Origin: Reticulitermes lucifugus
Lineage: Eukaryota > Arthropoda > Insecta > Blattodea > Rhinotermitidae
DNA length: 20,114 nt
Direction of reading: 5' to 3'
Assembly: GCA_026260175.1 (NCBI GenBank)
Contig: JAKCWW010001683.1
Coordinates: 30,819 to 50,932 of the forward strand
In this document: positions 1-8,559 of the stretch, one piece after another
Position numbering within the stretch: position 1 is the first letter of the stretch
Layout: each line of letters begins with the position of its first letter
Position numbers and translations under genes: made by a program
The notes under the pieces: generated by a model
What the model was told of the DNA's origin: nothing
Databases searched by the model: none
Seen by the model: only the letters and a program-made list of their open reading frames with translations

Positions 1-744
1 TTACATTTCGGTACACATAGGTGGGTCACCTCGGCGCTCGCGGTGTCAGACTTTCGCGTTACCCATGTTTCTTCACAGGGCTCCACGCCTACTTCGACTA
101 GAGCAGTGAACGATACATAGTTTGAAAGGTGAGGAATATGCCTACACGCTAAAAAAGATTGCCAACATTCAACTTGTCGGCGTGACGTTTTACGTACAAT
201 TTGCGGTTCAGTCGTAGCTTGAAACACCGAAGATTTTTTTTAAATAAATCAAGGGTAATTGAGTTTCTTTTTAAGGACTTGGAATATGAATTGGGCCCAG
301 CACGTTGTACTCTGCAGATTATTGACCGTAACGCTGCTGTTCCTGTAGCCAATAATCGTTCACTGAAGTAATTTATCGGTGATACAGACGAGTGAACGAG
401 AAGAATATGACGTGTTGTCGAGCTTCGTGGCTAGTACTGAATAAAATTCCAAGACCATGTATACGTCTGGGGCTTTTATCGGCCCCTCTAGATAAATGCG
501 TCTAACTACAGCGTGACCTCTTATTCACCAATTCTATCAGATCCAGCGCCATCTCGACACGTTTCGCTGCGTAAATATTGGACGTGACGTGTTAGCGGTT
601 TGACAAAGCAAATAACACAGTGTTACAAAGAGGCACATTCCTGATACCCAGTTTGGTATATTAGCGTGGAAACAATGCATGTAACGAATAATGAAATAAA
701 ATAAAATACTTCAGCATTTGTCTGAAACACCTTTTATAATGGAA
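1..744. other. No recognisable feature
   Basis: I see no tRNA-like promoter box, terminal inverted repeat, simple repeat or convincing coding frame here. One short open frame on the minus strand has no recognisable motif and no initiation context. The stretch is treated as unannotated intergenic or old repeat DNA. Confidence 0.5.
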
Positions 745-1035
745 CGAGTTCTCGTCGACAAATGGCAGTCGCTCGGCTTGTCAAGGAATTCCTGATCTCC
801 TATGAAATCCGGTGGTTCATAACAGTGGGCATAAGAATCTGCTACTGTACTGTATCCTGAGTCAGTTGAATCCAGTTCACGCCTTTACCTCCTGTTTCCT
901 TAAGATCCACTTTAATATTCTCCTACCATTTATGCGTGTGTGTACCTAGCTGTCCCTTCCTGTCAGAATTCCACCCAAAATGTATCTGCTTTTTTATAAT
1001 CCCCATGCGTCTACATGTTTCGCCTGTCTCATCGA
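745..1035 (-). mobile_element. Decayed non-LTR retrotransposon 3' tail (copy A)
   Basis: Read on the minus strand, one frame gives a degraded C-terminal tail of a LINE-type reverse transcriptase. It contains KKQIHFGW, then GQLGTHTHKW, then ENIKVDLKE, then VNWIQLTQD and a VMN motif. The same segments, in the same order, occur in the better preserved copy at 16741-17100 (NTFRVLVG, RRPLGRHRRRW, EDNIKIDLKD, VYWVSVAQN, IMNLDVP). Several in-frame stops show it is dead. Only the terminal coding segment is present, as expected for 5'-truncated copies made by target-primed reverse transcription. The clade (CR1, Jockey or RTE type) cannot be decided from this tail. Confidence 0.75.
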
Positions 1036-1191
1036 TTTGCGTACCGTAATAATGTTTGGTGAACGGTACACTGTATGGAGCACCTCATTATTTGATTTCT
1101 TCCGCCATCCTGTTATTTTTTCTGTCACATCCAGATGTGCTCGTTAGCACGTTGTTATTGAAGACCTTAAATGTATATTCTTCCTTTGGGG

Positions 1192-1357
1192 CAGGGGTGC
1201 ACAAATCCCGGGCGGCCAGGTCGCCCGGAATAATAAATTTTGTACGGTGGCGCCTAACATTTGTCGGTCCTCAGTATGGAACTTGCTCCGTGTAACCCAT
1301 GTGGCGCCTACAATTTTGAGGTTGCTTCTATATTTTTGGAAAATTTGTGCACACCTG
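1192..1357. mobile_element. hAT-type MITE, copy 1
   Basis: The element begins CAGGGGTGCACAAAT and ends with its near inverse, ATTTGTGCACACCTG. The CAGGGGTG start is typical of hAT-superfamily ends. It is flanked by an 8-bp duplication with one mismatch, CTTTGGGG (1184-1191) and CTTTAGGG (1358-1365), the length expected for hAT. It is about 166 bp, has no coding capacity, and its interior is GC-rich and self-complementary (CCGGGCG...CGCCCGG near 1209-1229). It shares its interior (GTGGCGCCTA, TTTGAGG) with the copy at 11418-11527 but has about 56 extra bases between two GTGGCGCCTA motifs. Confidence 0.8.
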
Positions 1358-1365
1358 CTTTAGGG

Positions 1366-2941
1366 ACAATATCATGAATGTGTGTCATCTGTAATGATAT
1401 CTAGAAAACTTACGCCAAGAAGATACCAACAGCTGAGATCCTGGCTGTGATTGTAATTTCGCACCTACCAAGTCCTTTGCCGGTGAAAACAATTACCGTC
1501 GAAGGCTGTTTAGTTGCGAACGTTGCGTAGCTGTGTATAATTCTTCCAAGAACGTGGCCGGTTTTGCTTCAGAGGTTGAAATAAATTATATTTATCTAGG
1601 AAAGTTTTTTCATAGTTCCGTTAGTAAATGTTTACTAAGAGGCATTCGGTTCCAAACAAAAGCACCGTAAAATAACGTATTGTTCCAGATGGATGATTAA
1701 AGGCAACATGACCTAGCAGAAAGATTGTGTATATGTTGTATTAAATTATGGCTTTTGTGTTTTTCAGGTAAGTGGAGGGCTGTAGGCCTGGTGCAGTTGC
1801 GTGGAGTACGTGCTTGTGGAAAAATGTACTGTATCGTCATAGGTAAGGGACTTTGTAACGTAGTTTTTGTACCGCTGCAGTTCAAGGCAGGAAGTTTGTA
1901 TTCTTATTTCACCTTGTACCATATACTGCCTCTGTCTTGTAACACCGATTCTGTCTTGTAATAGAACCGAAGGCTGAACAACTCTAACACAGAACGTCAG
2001 GTTTTTGAGCCGGCTCATCTTCCATACTCGTATCGTATTTCCATAAGATTTAGGAGCGGTTGGCACTCCTGCTTCATTCCCGGGACGTACCACTTTGGAA
2101 ATTTGAGTACTGAGACCAGCCATTTTGACTGCATATTTTTGTAATTTTTCTCAGTCTGGCCAAGCAAATGTTTGGATAGTACTTCTACCTTGAAAAAGGC
2201 TACGACTACTTCTTTCAGCGTCATTCTCAAACCCATCGCCACATTCTTTCCTAACAGCCGGCGTTACGTACTTACGAGGGGGAATAAAAGGTCAAATACC
2301 CAAGAACCAAGTTTGTCTCAGCAGTCATTCAGTCTTACGCTTGAAAGTATTATACTAAACGTAATCCCAGAAGTGTTATACCGTCATATCGAAACGCGTC
2401 CGAAGAACCAGAAGACTGTATCATCTCATGATTTTATATTGCTGTTACTAGACTGTAACTGTGCTTAGAATGCCATGTCTGTTTCACACGTGCATGACCT
2501 CAGTTCATTTCTGTTTTTGTTATCAAATTCTAACTGTCCTCCTAGGCAGTGTTTCTCTAGTGGTTGTCCTGTTCCAGTGATTAGAGAACAGCGTAGCATC
2601 GCAGGACACTAATTACATTATCGGTATTTACATGGGGCACAGTATGCACTAACTGTTCCATTATGTCCGAATGCGACACAGGTATCACCTTAAAACAAGG
2701 TGCTGATAATTTGCGTGCGATATCGTCTATGTGTAACAGAAGTGACTTTTCAGTTCATGTTAGTTAACTTTGATATAGGTAATTCAACAAACGTCCCTTA
2801 TGCACTGTTTCACTAAATACGGTATCCGTTAACAAAAACCTTAGTACTTATTGTGACGTGCACTGGTGACTGTTAATATGCACGTGTATTGTTGTTATTA
2901 CTGTTCTATACTGACAATTAATACTAAACGTAAAGTCAGTA
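1366..2941. other. No recognisable gene; possible hAT-like end at 2551
   Basis: Short overlapping open frames occur on both strands, the longest 119 codons on the minus strand (1764-2123), but none shows a recognisable domain or flanking gene structure. A TTTTTCAG directly followed by GTAAGTGG at 1761-1777 joins acceptor- and donor-like sequences with nothing between them, so it does not define an exon. The sequence CAGTGTTTCTC near 2547 resembles a hAT-type terminus, but no matching second end was found. Confidence 0.4.
2930..2941 (+). repeat. Target-site duplication, left copy
   Basis: The 12-mer GTAAAGTCAGTA here is repeated exactly at 3577-3588. The two copies bracket the foldback element, so they read as a target-site duplication made at insertion. 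Twelve bases fits Penelope-like or other target-primed insertion and is longer than most cut-and-paste DNA elements give. Confidence 0.75.
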
Positions 2942-3001
2942 CAACCGGAAGTATAATATACTCAGTATAAACACAACTTTTATTTATAAAATATAACCAG
3001 C

Positions 3002-3036
3002 TGCATGTTTCGGCTGATATATAGCCATCATCAGGC
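3002..3036 (-). ncRNA. Hammerhead-ribozyme-like motif, left arm (minus strand)
   Basis: On the minus strand, CTGATGA (3028-3034) is followed by a GGCTATATATCAGCC stem-loop and then GAAAC (3007-3011). This is the order of the conserved hammerhead core. After GAAAC comes ATGCA, where the plus-strand twin has ATGTA. That change removes the U expected just before the cleavage position, so this copy is probably inactive. An extra T between CTGATGA and the stem departs from the textbook core in both arms. Confidence 0.5.
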
Positions 3037-3448
3037 TGATCGTGAAAATAAGAATAAAAAGAAAGTGTTCACAGCTGCATGGGAGGTTTGAGATCTCGAA
3101 CCTGTACAAATATATTGTTATGTAATATGTTTACATAAAAGAACCGTGCAGACTCAAGAATAAAAATCTTGTAAAGTTATAAAAACTCTGTGTATTTAGT
3201 TTAAAAGGGAGTGCGGAAGTATATTAATTATATAGTAATAGTGGTAAATAATAAGTAATATCCTCCCACAGTCCTTTTTAAACTATATACGTACAGTTTT
3301 TATAACTTTACAAGATTTTTATTCCCGTGGCTGTATAGTTATTTTATATACTTGTATATATTATATAACAATGTATTTGTAAAGGTTCGAGATCTCAAAC
3401 CTCCCACGCAGCTGTAAAGATTTTCCTTTTATTCTTATTTTCGCGATG

Positions 3449-3487
3449 AGCCTGATGATGGCTATATATTAGCCGAAACATGTAGCT
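3449..3487 (+). ncRNA. Hammerhead-ribozyme-like motif, right arm (plus strand)
   Basis: CTGATGA (3452-3458) is followed by a stem (GGCTA/TAGCC, 3460-3474) and GAAAC (3475-3479), matching the conserved hammerhead layout. The next bases make ACATGT then A: a short palindromic helix III of the kind seen in minimal type I hammerheads that act as dimers, with predicted cleavage after A3484. AGC (3449-3451) can pair with GCT (3485-3487) as the inner helix I, and TTTTATT upstream can pair with AATAAAA downstream, though with large intervening loops. The extra T3459 before stem II is non-canonical, so activity is uncertain. Confidence 0.55.
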
Positions 3488-3576
3488 AGTTATATTTTAT
3501 AAATAAAAATTGTGTTTAGACTGAGTATATTACACTTCTTGTATTGTAAACACAACGGGGATGAATCACCTTAAGA

Positions 3577-3588
3577 GTAAAGTCAGTA
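3577..3588 (+). repeat. Target-site duplication, right copy
   Basis: GTAAAGTCAGTA, identical to 2930-2941. It marks the right edge of the foldback element, which would then extend about 30 bp past the end of the visible arm pairing. Confidence 0.75.
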
Positions 3589-4007
3589 GCCAGTTAGGAG
3601 TTACAAGATCGCACCAATATTGTCTCATCTAACCACCTTTCAGAGAGTGAATGTCGATGTATTTTGAGAAATTTATTTACTATGGTTCCAGTAAATTATG
3701 TCTTCAGATAATAATACTAACAGTATTTATTAATTTAATTATGCCAGATACACAATAACAAGAGAATAACATCGAATAAATTTAACAACTGTGGTAGCGT
3801 GTGAGTACCACTAATCAGAAATGTTACCTGAAGAGCTGCCTTCTGTACAGCGACTTCCATCACTGCAGATATCACTGTCCTCATGCACATTTGTGCATAT
3901 GATATGGTGGTGTTAGCAGAAGTCGAAACCCCTCTGTGGCAAATTCTCTCCACCCCAACTTGGAACATTTATGGCTTGCTATTTGACTAGATGCACGCTC
4001 AAAAGTA
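3589..4007. other. No recognisable feature
   Basis: AT-rich sequence with one 77-codon minus-strand open frame that has no recognisable motif. I see no promoter boxes, terminal repeats or tandem structure. Confidence 0.4.
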
Positions 4008-4173
4008 ACATGTATATACAGTAGGTTCTCCACTGTAGTCCTTTGCGGGACTCACAGTGACATGTATAGTAGGTCCTCCACTGTAGTCCTTTGCGGGACT
4101 TACAATAACATGTATAGTAGGTCCTCCACTGCAGTCCTTCGCGGGACTCACAGTAACATGTAGGCTATAGTCC
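4008..4173 (+). repeat. 48-bp tandem repeat, three copies plus a fragment
   Basis: Units begin ACATGTATAGTAGGT and start at 4008, 4060, 4108 and 4156. Units 2 and 3 are 48 bp each. Unit 1 is 52 bp because of a 4-bp insertion after ACATGTAT. The fourth breaks off after ACATGTAGGCTATAGTCC. The copies differ by only a few substitutions, so the array is young compared with the repeats around it. Each unit contains AGTCC...GGACT around TTTGCG or TTCGCG, a 5-bp stem with a six-base loop. It is a minisatellite; no function is evident. Confidence 0.9.
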
Positions 4174-5310
4174 GTTCTTCCCTTCCATTTTTCCGTTTCC
4201 GTTCGTTGCTTCCTGATTCCCTTGTCTCCCCTTCCCTCGTTTTTTTACTTCCATCACACCTATACCCTTCGCATATCTGACACTTCATACTTCGTAATCG
4301 TGTTCCACTGTCACATATCTTTTCAGGAAAACACTGGATCTTTGAACAGTAGTTTTAAATACGAATATTAACACCTTGTAATTTAGGCATGGAATTAATT
4401 CCCAAGCCAGTAGGGCCTGCCGGTAGACCTTGTACCACTTGATACATTGTAGACATTAACAGGCCCATGGTTGTACCGCGGTACAGTGACGCAACAAGTT
4501 TACATAATGTCATAGCCTTTAGAAATTCCTATGCATTCCAATTTCAAGGACGTATGACGTGAACGACCGTATTTCTTGTTTTTCAAAGTCAGTCAATAAT
4601 TTCGTCTTTTTGAGGCTAGCTACTCTGAGTTTTGTTCTTCTATAGATGTGTTTCTCGACCATGATCTTAAATAATAAGTTTTTTCTTTAAAACTCTGGTG
4701 GTCTGTTTTTGTAGCCATATTTAGTATGAGCAGTCAGGTCAGGAAGACGTACTGAAGAAGCCGCCTTCAGGACAAGTTGTGAATGCTTAAACCGGTATGA
4801 TGTGAAGTGTGCCCATTCCGAATCGCATGTCGATGAAGAGAAACGCAGCCTGGGTGTCTCAGAGCAAGTAACACGATTTGTGGAATGCAAGGGTGACCGT
4901 GGCTGACCATATACTGCTTCGTAATTAATTTGTGTAGAGTGAGTTTTCTTTTCGTGTGAGAACCTGTAATTAGTAACATGGTTGTACCTTACCGATACTC
5001 GGACAGGTTTGTGACAGTATCAGAAATGAACTGAACAAACCTCCAGGATACGCCCTGCTGCCTGATTATCGTACGCAGCCGTGCCGTGTTCTGCCGAGCG
5101 GTAGCAATGAAGAATACTGTCTGCGGAGATGTGACGCTGTAGAATCTGGTTACAAATTTGCCGACGTTTCGGAGAAACAACCTGTGCTGCCTTCCTATGT
5201 GTCTATCATTTTTCCCGAAACAGTAAATCCCTACCAGACGGTGTCATCGCAGAAGACGGTATCCTTCCTTATGACCTGCGTACGGGATGTACTTGTCCAG
5301 AATACCGATT
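4174..5310. other. No recognisable gene; pyrimidine-rich tract and a 14-bp palindrome
   Basis: A T/C-rich tract runs from about 4175 to 4260. A perfect palindrome, TGTACCGCGGTACA, sits at 4472-4485, too short to assign a role. Short open frames on the minus strand between 4687 and 5180 carry no motif I recognise. Confidence 0.4.
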
Positions 5311-5318
5311 GTCTTGAC

Positions 5319-5410
5319 GGGTTTTTGGTTGTTTTTCTCAGCCCCTCCGGGGGCGATCCCCGGCACAGTCGTTGGAAATAGACTGCGGCCACCTGCTTCC
5401 TAATCCCTGT
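5319..5410 (+). repeat. Possible SINE-like or LINE-like 3' fragment
   Basis: The segment TTTTTCTCAGCCCCTCC, then GATCCCCGGCAC, then ACTGCGGCCACC and GCTTCCTAATCCCTGTAA resembles the 3' body of a widespread insect dispersed repeat (a block close to AAGGCCACGGCCGCTTCC). This rests on remembered similarity only. No head, tail or flanking duplication is visible. Confidence 0.3.
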
Positions 5411-5419
5411 AATTTCACC

Positions 5420-6100
5420 GCACGCGACACACTCATACCAGTCGACCAACGTCATTAAACACGCTATGATCCATTCACGCCCCGTCATATTTTCCCAGCT
5501 AGTCAGACTTCCCGCTCCGTACTTGGTTATGTTTTACATGTGCGGTACCTACCTACAGCCCTCACAAATAACTTGTGAACTGCATTGACCGATTTGAACC
5601 TAATTGTATGGCCCTTCTCCAGTGATCAGAATGAGCCACTTTACTGCAACACTAAATAGGTACTTGGAACCGTATAATAAGCACTTTGACGTAACGGCCC
5701 TACGTTACGTTGCTTACAGCTGGTTCTTAGGCTCTGCAGCAGGCGTTCAGTGCCTTCGACTGGTGTTCAGGATGAGGCCGCGTCAGGGGATGAAGATTTC
5801 CAAACGTTTTGGTGAACATTACGGTTTCCATCTGCGTGTATAACCTTCATTTCTGTGCACAACGTAATCCTGAAGACGGATTTCTGCGCGTTATTTCATA
5901 ACGCTTAATCCGTAAGCCATTTGAAACGCCAACCCCCTGTATTGTCTGCCGCATGTTGTTCGATGTTTTATAATTTCAGTGTTAGGCCCCCATACAGCCT
6001 GACATTTTAAGTCCTTGAGGCCCCTGTATCATTAATATATTTTCAGTTTTACGTAACCGTTATTCTGAAACTTCTTTACAATAATTCCTTGGAGCAGAGA
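5420..6100. other. No recognisable feature
   Basis: Mixed-composition sequence with one 79-codon plus-strand open frame (5604-5843) lacking a recognisable motif. No tandem or inverted structure was seen. Confidence 0.4.
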
Positions 6101-6290
6101 CCTTCTTGAGAAGCTGGTAGTTTGTTATCTAGTTAGGAAATTCACTGAATTTTATGGAACCCGACGTTGTTTCATTACCGTGTTCACAAGAGCCCGCCAC
6201 GTGTCCATAACCTGAGCCAGATGAATCCTGTCCACCTCATCCCATCCCATTTCTTTAAGACCCCCAGACGGTCCGAATAATAAGTTCTAA
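6101..6290 (+). repeat. Dispersed peptide-encoding insect repeat, plus copy
   Basis: One plus-strand frame reads [12 protein letters not shown], then [10 protein letters not shown], then a stop, then SSHPISL. This follows a peptide pattern ([19 protein letters not shown]) that I recall as highly repeated in insect genomes. The DNA (TTTTATGGAACCCGAC, ATTACCGTGTTCACAAGAGC) is shared with the minus-strand copy at 8395-8505, which supports a dispersed repeat independently of memory. The element class is unknown to me, and internal stops show it is not an active gene. Confidence 0.6.
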
Positions 6291-7127
6291 CTTTGTGTGA
6301 TTGTAGGTTTACAAAGCATGTTTCGCTGTGAGGTTTTTAATATCTTTAATGTGCAAATTTTACCTACACATATGCTCACGTTACAGTTTTCCTTATAATT
6401 CGCAGTACGTAATCACAAATTATCCCCACTTCTATTAAATATGCATATTTCCCGTATGGGAGTACGTTTTAAATCAATGTTGTACCTCTTAATGAGATTT
6501 ATATGCATGTTACGTTTCAAAAATTTTGTACATTAATGTATTTTAGCAAAATTATAAATGTATATTTTACCTTCACATAAATAGAAATTGTGTTTGACCA
6601 GAAACCTTTGTGTCCACACATCCCACGTATTATACTTTCACTTTTGTCCGAAAGACGTGTATAAATATGTTGATTTTTGTGACTTTTAACCGTTCGACTT
6701 CCATGCAGAATTTTGTGAAAACCAGTTATGTTGTTCGGGAGGTATTGGTGGGTTACAGACGGACACGCTTGAACCAAATTGTAGCGTACCCTTCCTTATA
6801 GACCTAGGTAAGAAGTATAGCCTATAAGTGGAAAAGACGTAATGGCCATGCCGGTGTAAAAATATATACAAGCCAATTATACACTTTAATATCAATTCCA
6901 GTTACCATCAAGTGAAACAGGGTAATTAATGTATTTAGCCCAACTTGTTTCGAACCAGGAAGGTCGTCGTCAGGTCCAACCACAGTATGTAAGCTAATAA
7001 GATATTTTAAGGCAGGTATGTAGCCTGCAAATAATGAACGGTACATACGTAACATGTGATGTCGGTGATGTGGGGCGTAAACCTTATTAGCTTAAGTATC
7101 GACATTGGACTTTGTATTAAATGGAAT
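6291..7127. other. Mostly unrecognised AT-rich sequence
   Basis: Overlapping short open frames on both strands (6517-7055) show no recognisable domain. The one structured element is the hammerhead-like motif listed at 6947-6973. Confidence 0.4.
6947..6973 (-). ncRNA. Degenerate hammerhead / Penelope-end-like motif
   Basis: On the minus strand, CTGACGA (6967-6973) is followed by an imperfect stem, CGACC...GGTTC, and then GAAAC (6947-6951) and AAGTT. The spacing matches the cores in the foldback element. Position 7 of the core (here C instead of T) is variable in hammerheads, but helix I pairing is poor. It is probably a decayed Penelope-like terminal fragment; chance resemblance is possible. 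Confidence 0.35.
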
Positions 7128-7383
7128 ACTTTTTTTATGTGGCGCTCAGCCCAACTCGGGTCTAGGCCACTTCATTTTTTAAGTTTCTAGATCACATACA
7201 ATTTGACACACACACACACACACACCCGGTAGGACTCCTATGAACGAGTGATCAGCTCGTCGCAGAGGCCGCTACCTACACAAGAGACGAACATCCATGC
7301 CCTCAGCGGGATTCGAACCCGCGATCGCAGCAATCAAGCGGTTGCAGACCAACGCCTTAGGCCGCACGGCCACCGGGATCGGC
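7128..7383 (-). mobile_element. tRNA-derived SINE, family 1 (minus strand)
   Basis: On the minus strand the element starts GCCGATCCCGGTGGCCGTGC, an A-box region like that of tRNA-Leu or tRNA-Ser (GTGGCCGTGCGGCCTAAGGC). It continues to a clear B box, GGGTTCGAATCCC. The body includes GATGTTCGTCTCTTGTGTAG, CTCTGCGACGAGCTGATC and GAGTCCTACCGGG, then a CA/TG microsatellite, and it ends GCCCGAGTTGGGCTGAGCGC with an A-rich tail. It aligns along its whole length with 17197-17458. The two boxes would form an internal RNA polymerase III promoter. A flanking duplication is not convincing here. Confidence 0.85.
7206..7225 (+). repeat. (CA)n microsatellite inside SINE
   Basis: About ten CA units within the family 1 SINE. 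The copy at 17197-17458 has only TGTGTGT at the matching place, so the array has expanded here. Confidence 0.9.
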
Positions 7384-7796
7384 AAAATTACTTATGTTGT
7401 GTTTGATGGTAAATGTAATTGATGGTAACTTAATGATACATTGATGTGACTGTCAAGGTGAAGAGGTTACAATTAAAGTAACTAACAATGAAGATTTTTA
7501 TGCAGCTGCAGCTTTAGGCATATTTTATTAGACATAAACATATACATACATATGTTACATGGACGTACATTATAGGTACTGAGCGTGAGATGTTGCTTGT
7601 GTTGTGACTCAAACAGAGTGCTCTTGGTACTGAATGGGTGACACTGGTGGAATAGAGGTTAGAGGTTAAGGTTAGATAAGAACATGAAGTGACGGTTCGC
7701 ACGGGAACAGTGACGTCATAAATACCGTGTGCCGCGAATATATAGAATACAAGAGCTTCGGGGTTGGGCGCGGTGCTGTCAACCATTCTCCGTTAA
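7384..7796. other. No recognisable feature
   Basis: The stretch lies between two minus-strand SINEs. A 90-codon minus-strand open frame (7514-7786) has no known motif and is not supported as a gene. Confidence 0.4.
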
Positions 7797-7805
7797 AAGA
7801 ACTAG
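7797..7805 (+). repeat. SINE target-site duplication, left copy
   Basis: AAGAACTAG, repeated exactly at 8088-8096, flanks the family 2 SINE between them. Confidence 0.85.
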
Positions 7806-8087
7806 GTAAAGGTAAAGTTACCCCATTACAGACCTGGACAGGCCCTTAGGGCTCGAGGAGGTTGAGACTCCCAGAATTTGTAGACAATCGGCACATGAAG
7901 GTGGTAAGGTTAGTCCTACACACCGACCTCCTTTACTCCCCAGGAGATATTCCTGGTACTCATTTCTGTTAGAGGCTGAGTCTACCCCAGGGCCATAGTG
8001 CGGCCGGAAGGATTGTGTCAATCGAACCCACGACCTTCCGGCTTGTAGCGCAGTGCCTCAACCAACTACGCCACCGCGTACTCCTAC
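7806..8087 (-). mobile_element. tRNA-derived SINE, family 2 (minus strand)
   Basis: On the minus strand it begins near 8087 with GGAGTACGCGGTGGCGTAG, a tRNA-like A box (GTGGCGTAGTTGGTTGAGGC), followed by a B-box region GTGGGTTCGATTG. The body has TAGACTCAGCCTCTAACAGA and ends in a tail built from ACTTTACCTTTACC, close to an ACCTTT repeat. A perfect 9-bp duplication (AAGAACTAG) flanks it, showing retroposition. It aligns with 16329-16637, which shares the head, the CTCAGCCTCTAA block and the TTACCTTTAC tail. Confidence 0.88.
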
Positions 8088-8096
8088 AAGAACTAG
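8088..8096 (+). repeat. SINE target-site duplication, right copy
   Basis: AAGAACTAG, identical to 7797-7805. It borders the tRNA-like head of the minus-strand SINE. Confidence 0.85.
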
Positions 8097-8126
8097 CGTG
8101 TTGTGAAATGTTACACAGCAGTTTCG

Positions 8127-8165
8127 TATTTATTTATTTATTCATTGTTTGTTGTTTGTTTGTTT
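8127..8165 (+). repeat. TATT/TTTG microsatellite
   Basis: TATTTATTTATTTATTCATT is followed by GTTTGTTGTTTGTTTG, an imperfect tetranucleotide repeat. Confidence 0.85.
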
Positions 8166-8394
8166 AATGGTGTCAGTAGTCCACGCTGTAATACTGTTAA
8201 ATGGTAGGATGATATTAATGAACCGGAAAGGATGTTAAAGGAAGCGGGCCGTCGCATAATTTCGTCTACTGTCCTGCCATTTTACGTGTAGGGAATGAGG
8301 AAAATGGCGTAAATCCTAGGTCATGATTGCCGATGTCTGGGCCTACAGCCGAAAGGAACTCCTGTTACCCCTTGAGCTGACGACATCTCCAGCA

Positions 8395-8505
8395 GCAGGG
8401 TGTTGGGAACACGGTGATAAGCCGTCAGGTTCCATAAACGGCGGGGAATTTCTACCGGACGAGCGACTTTTAGTTCCTCGAGAAGGAATTTGCTACTTGG
8501 GTTAA
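8395..8505 (-). repeat. Dispersed peptide-encoding insect repeat, minus copy
   Basis: Minus-strand sequence TTCTCGAGGAACTAAAAGTC, AATTCCCCGCCG, TTTATGGAACCTGACGG and CACCGTGTTCCCAACACC matches the repeat at 6101-6290 block by block. The encoded FLLEELKVARPVE corresponds to the peptide before KFPAFYG in the family, but indels break the frame after it. The copy is dead and incomplete. Confidence 0.6.
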
Positions 8506-8559
8506 TCATTTCGTTGGTGATTTGAAACTGATAGCAGACGACCACATTAACAGGCAGTG

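Larger units (their letters stand above)
2942..3576. mobile_element. Foldback (inverted-dimer) element with two hammerhead-like cores
   Basis: Two arms of roughly 270-280 bp (about 2942-3216 and 3261-3550) are reverse complements of each other, separated by an AT-rich loop of about 45 bp. Matches run through the arms: TATACTCAGT near the outer end, TTTATTTATAAAATATAAC, the hammerhead-like core, GAGATCTCGAACC against GGTTCGAGATCTC, and AATCTTGTAAAGTTATAAA nearest the loop. Each arm carries CTGATGA, a small stem and GAAAC, pointing in opposite directions. There is no open reading frame of note. A perfect 12-bp duplication flanks it. Penelope-like elements carry hammerhead motifs, have terminal repeats in direct or inverted orientation, and make variable, fairly long duplications, so a non-autonomous Penelope-like or retrozyme-like origin is my preferred reading. 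A simple foldback DNA transposon is the alternative. Confidence 0.8.

Noticed and set aside
1757-1777. Strong-looking splice acceptor TTTTTCAG and donor GTAAGTGG
   Set aside because: They abut directly, leaving no exon between them, and no coding frame connects to either side.
1764-2123. 119-codon minus-strand open frame
   Set aside because: It has no recognised domain, no splice or promoter context, and overlaps other open frames on both strands. The length is unremarkable for this much sequence.
2547-2612. hAT element starting CAGTGTTTCTC
   Set aside because: No matching inverted end or 8-bp duplication could be found downstream.
4472-4485. Palindrome TGTACCGCGGTACA as an operator or binding site
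   Set aside because: A single 14-bp palindrome in 20 kb with no adjacent gene or second copy is not evidence of a site.
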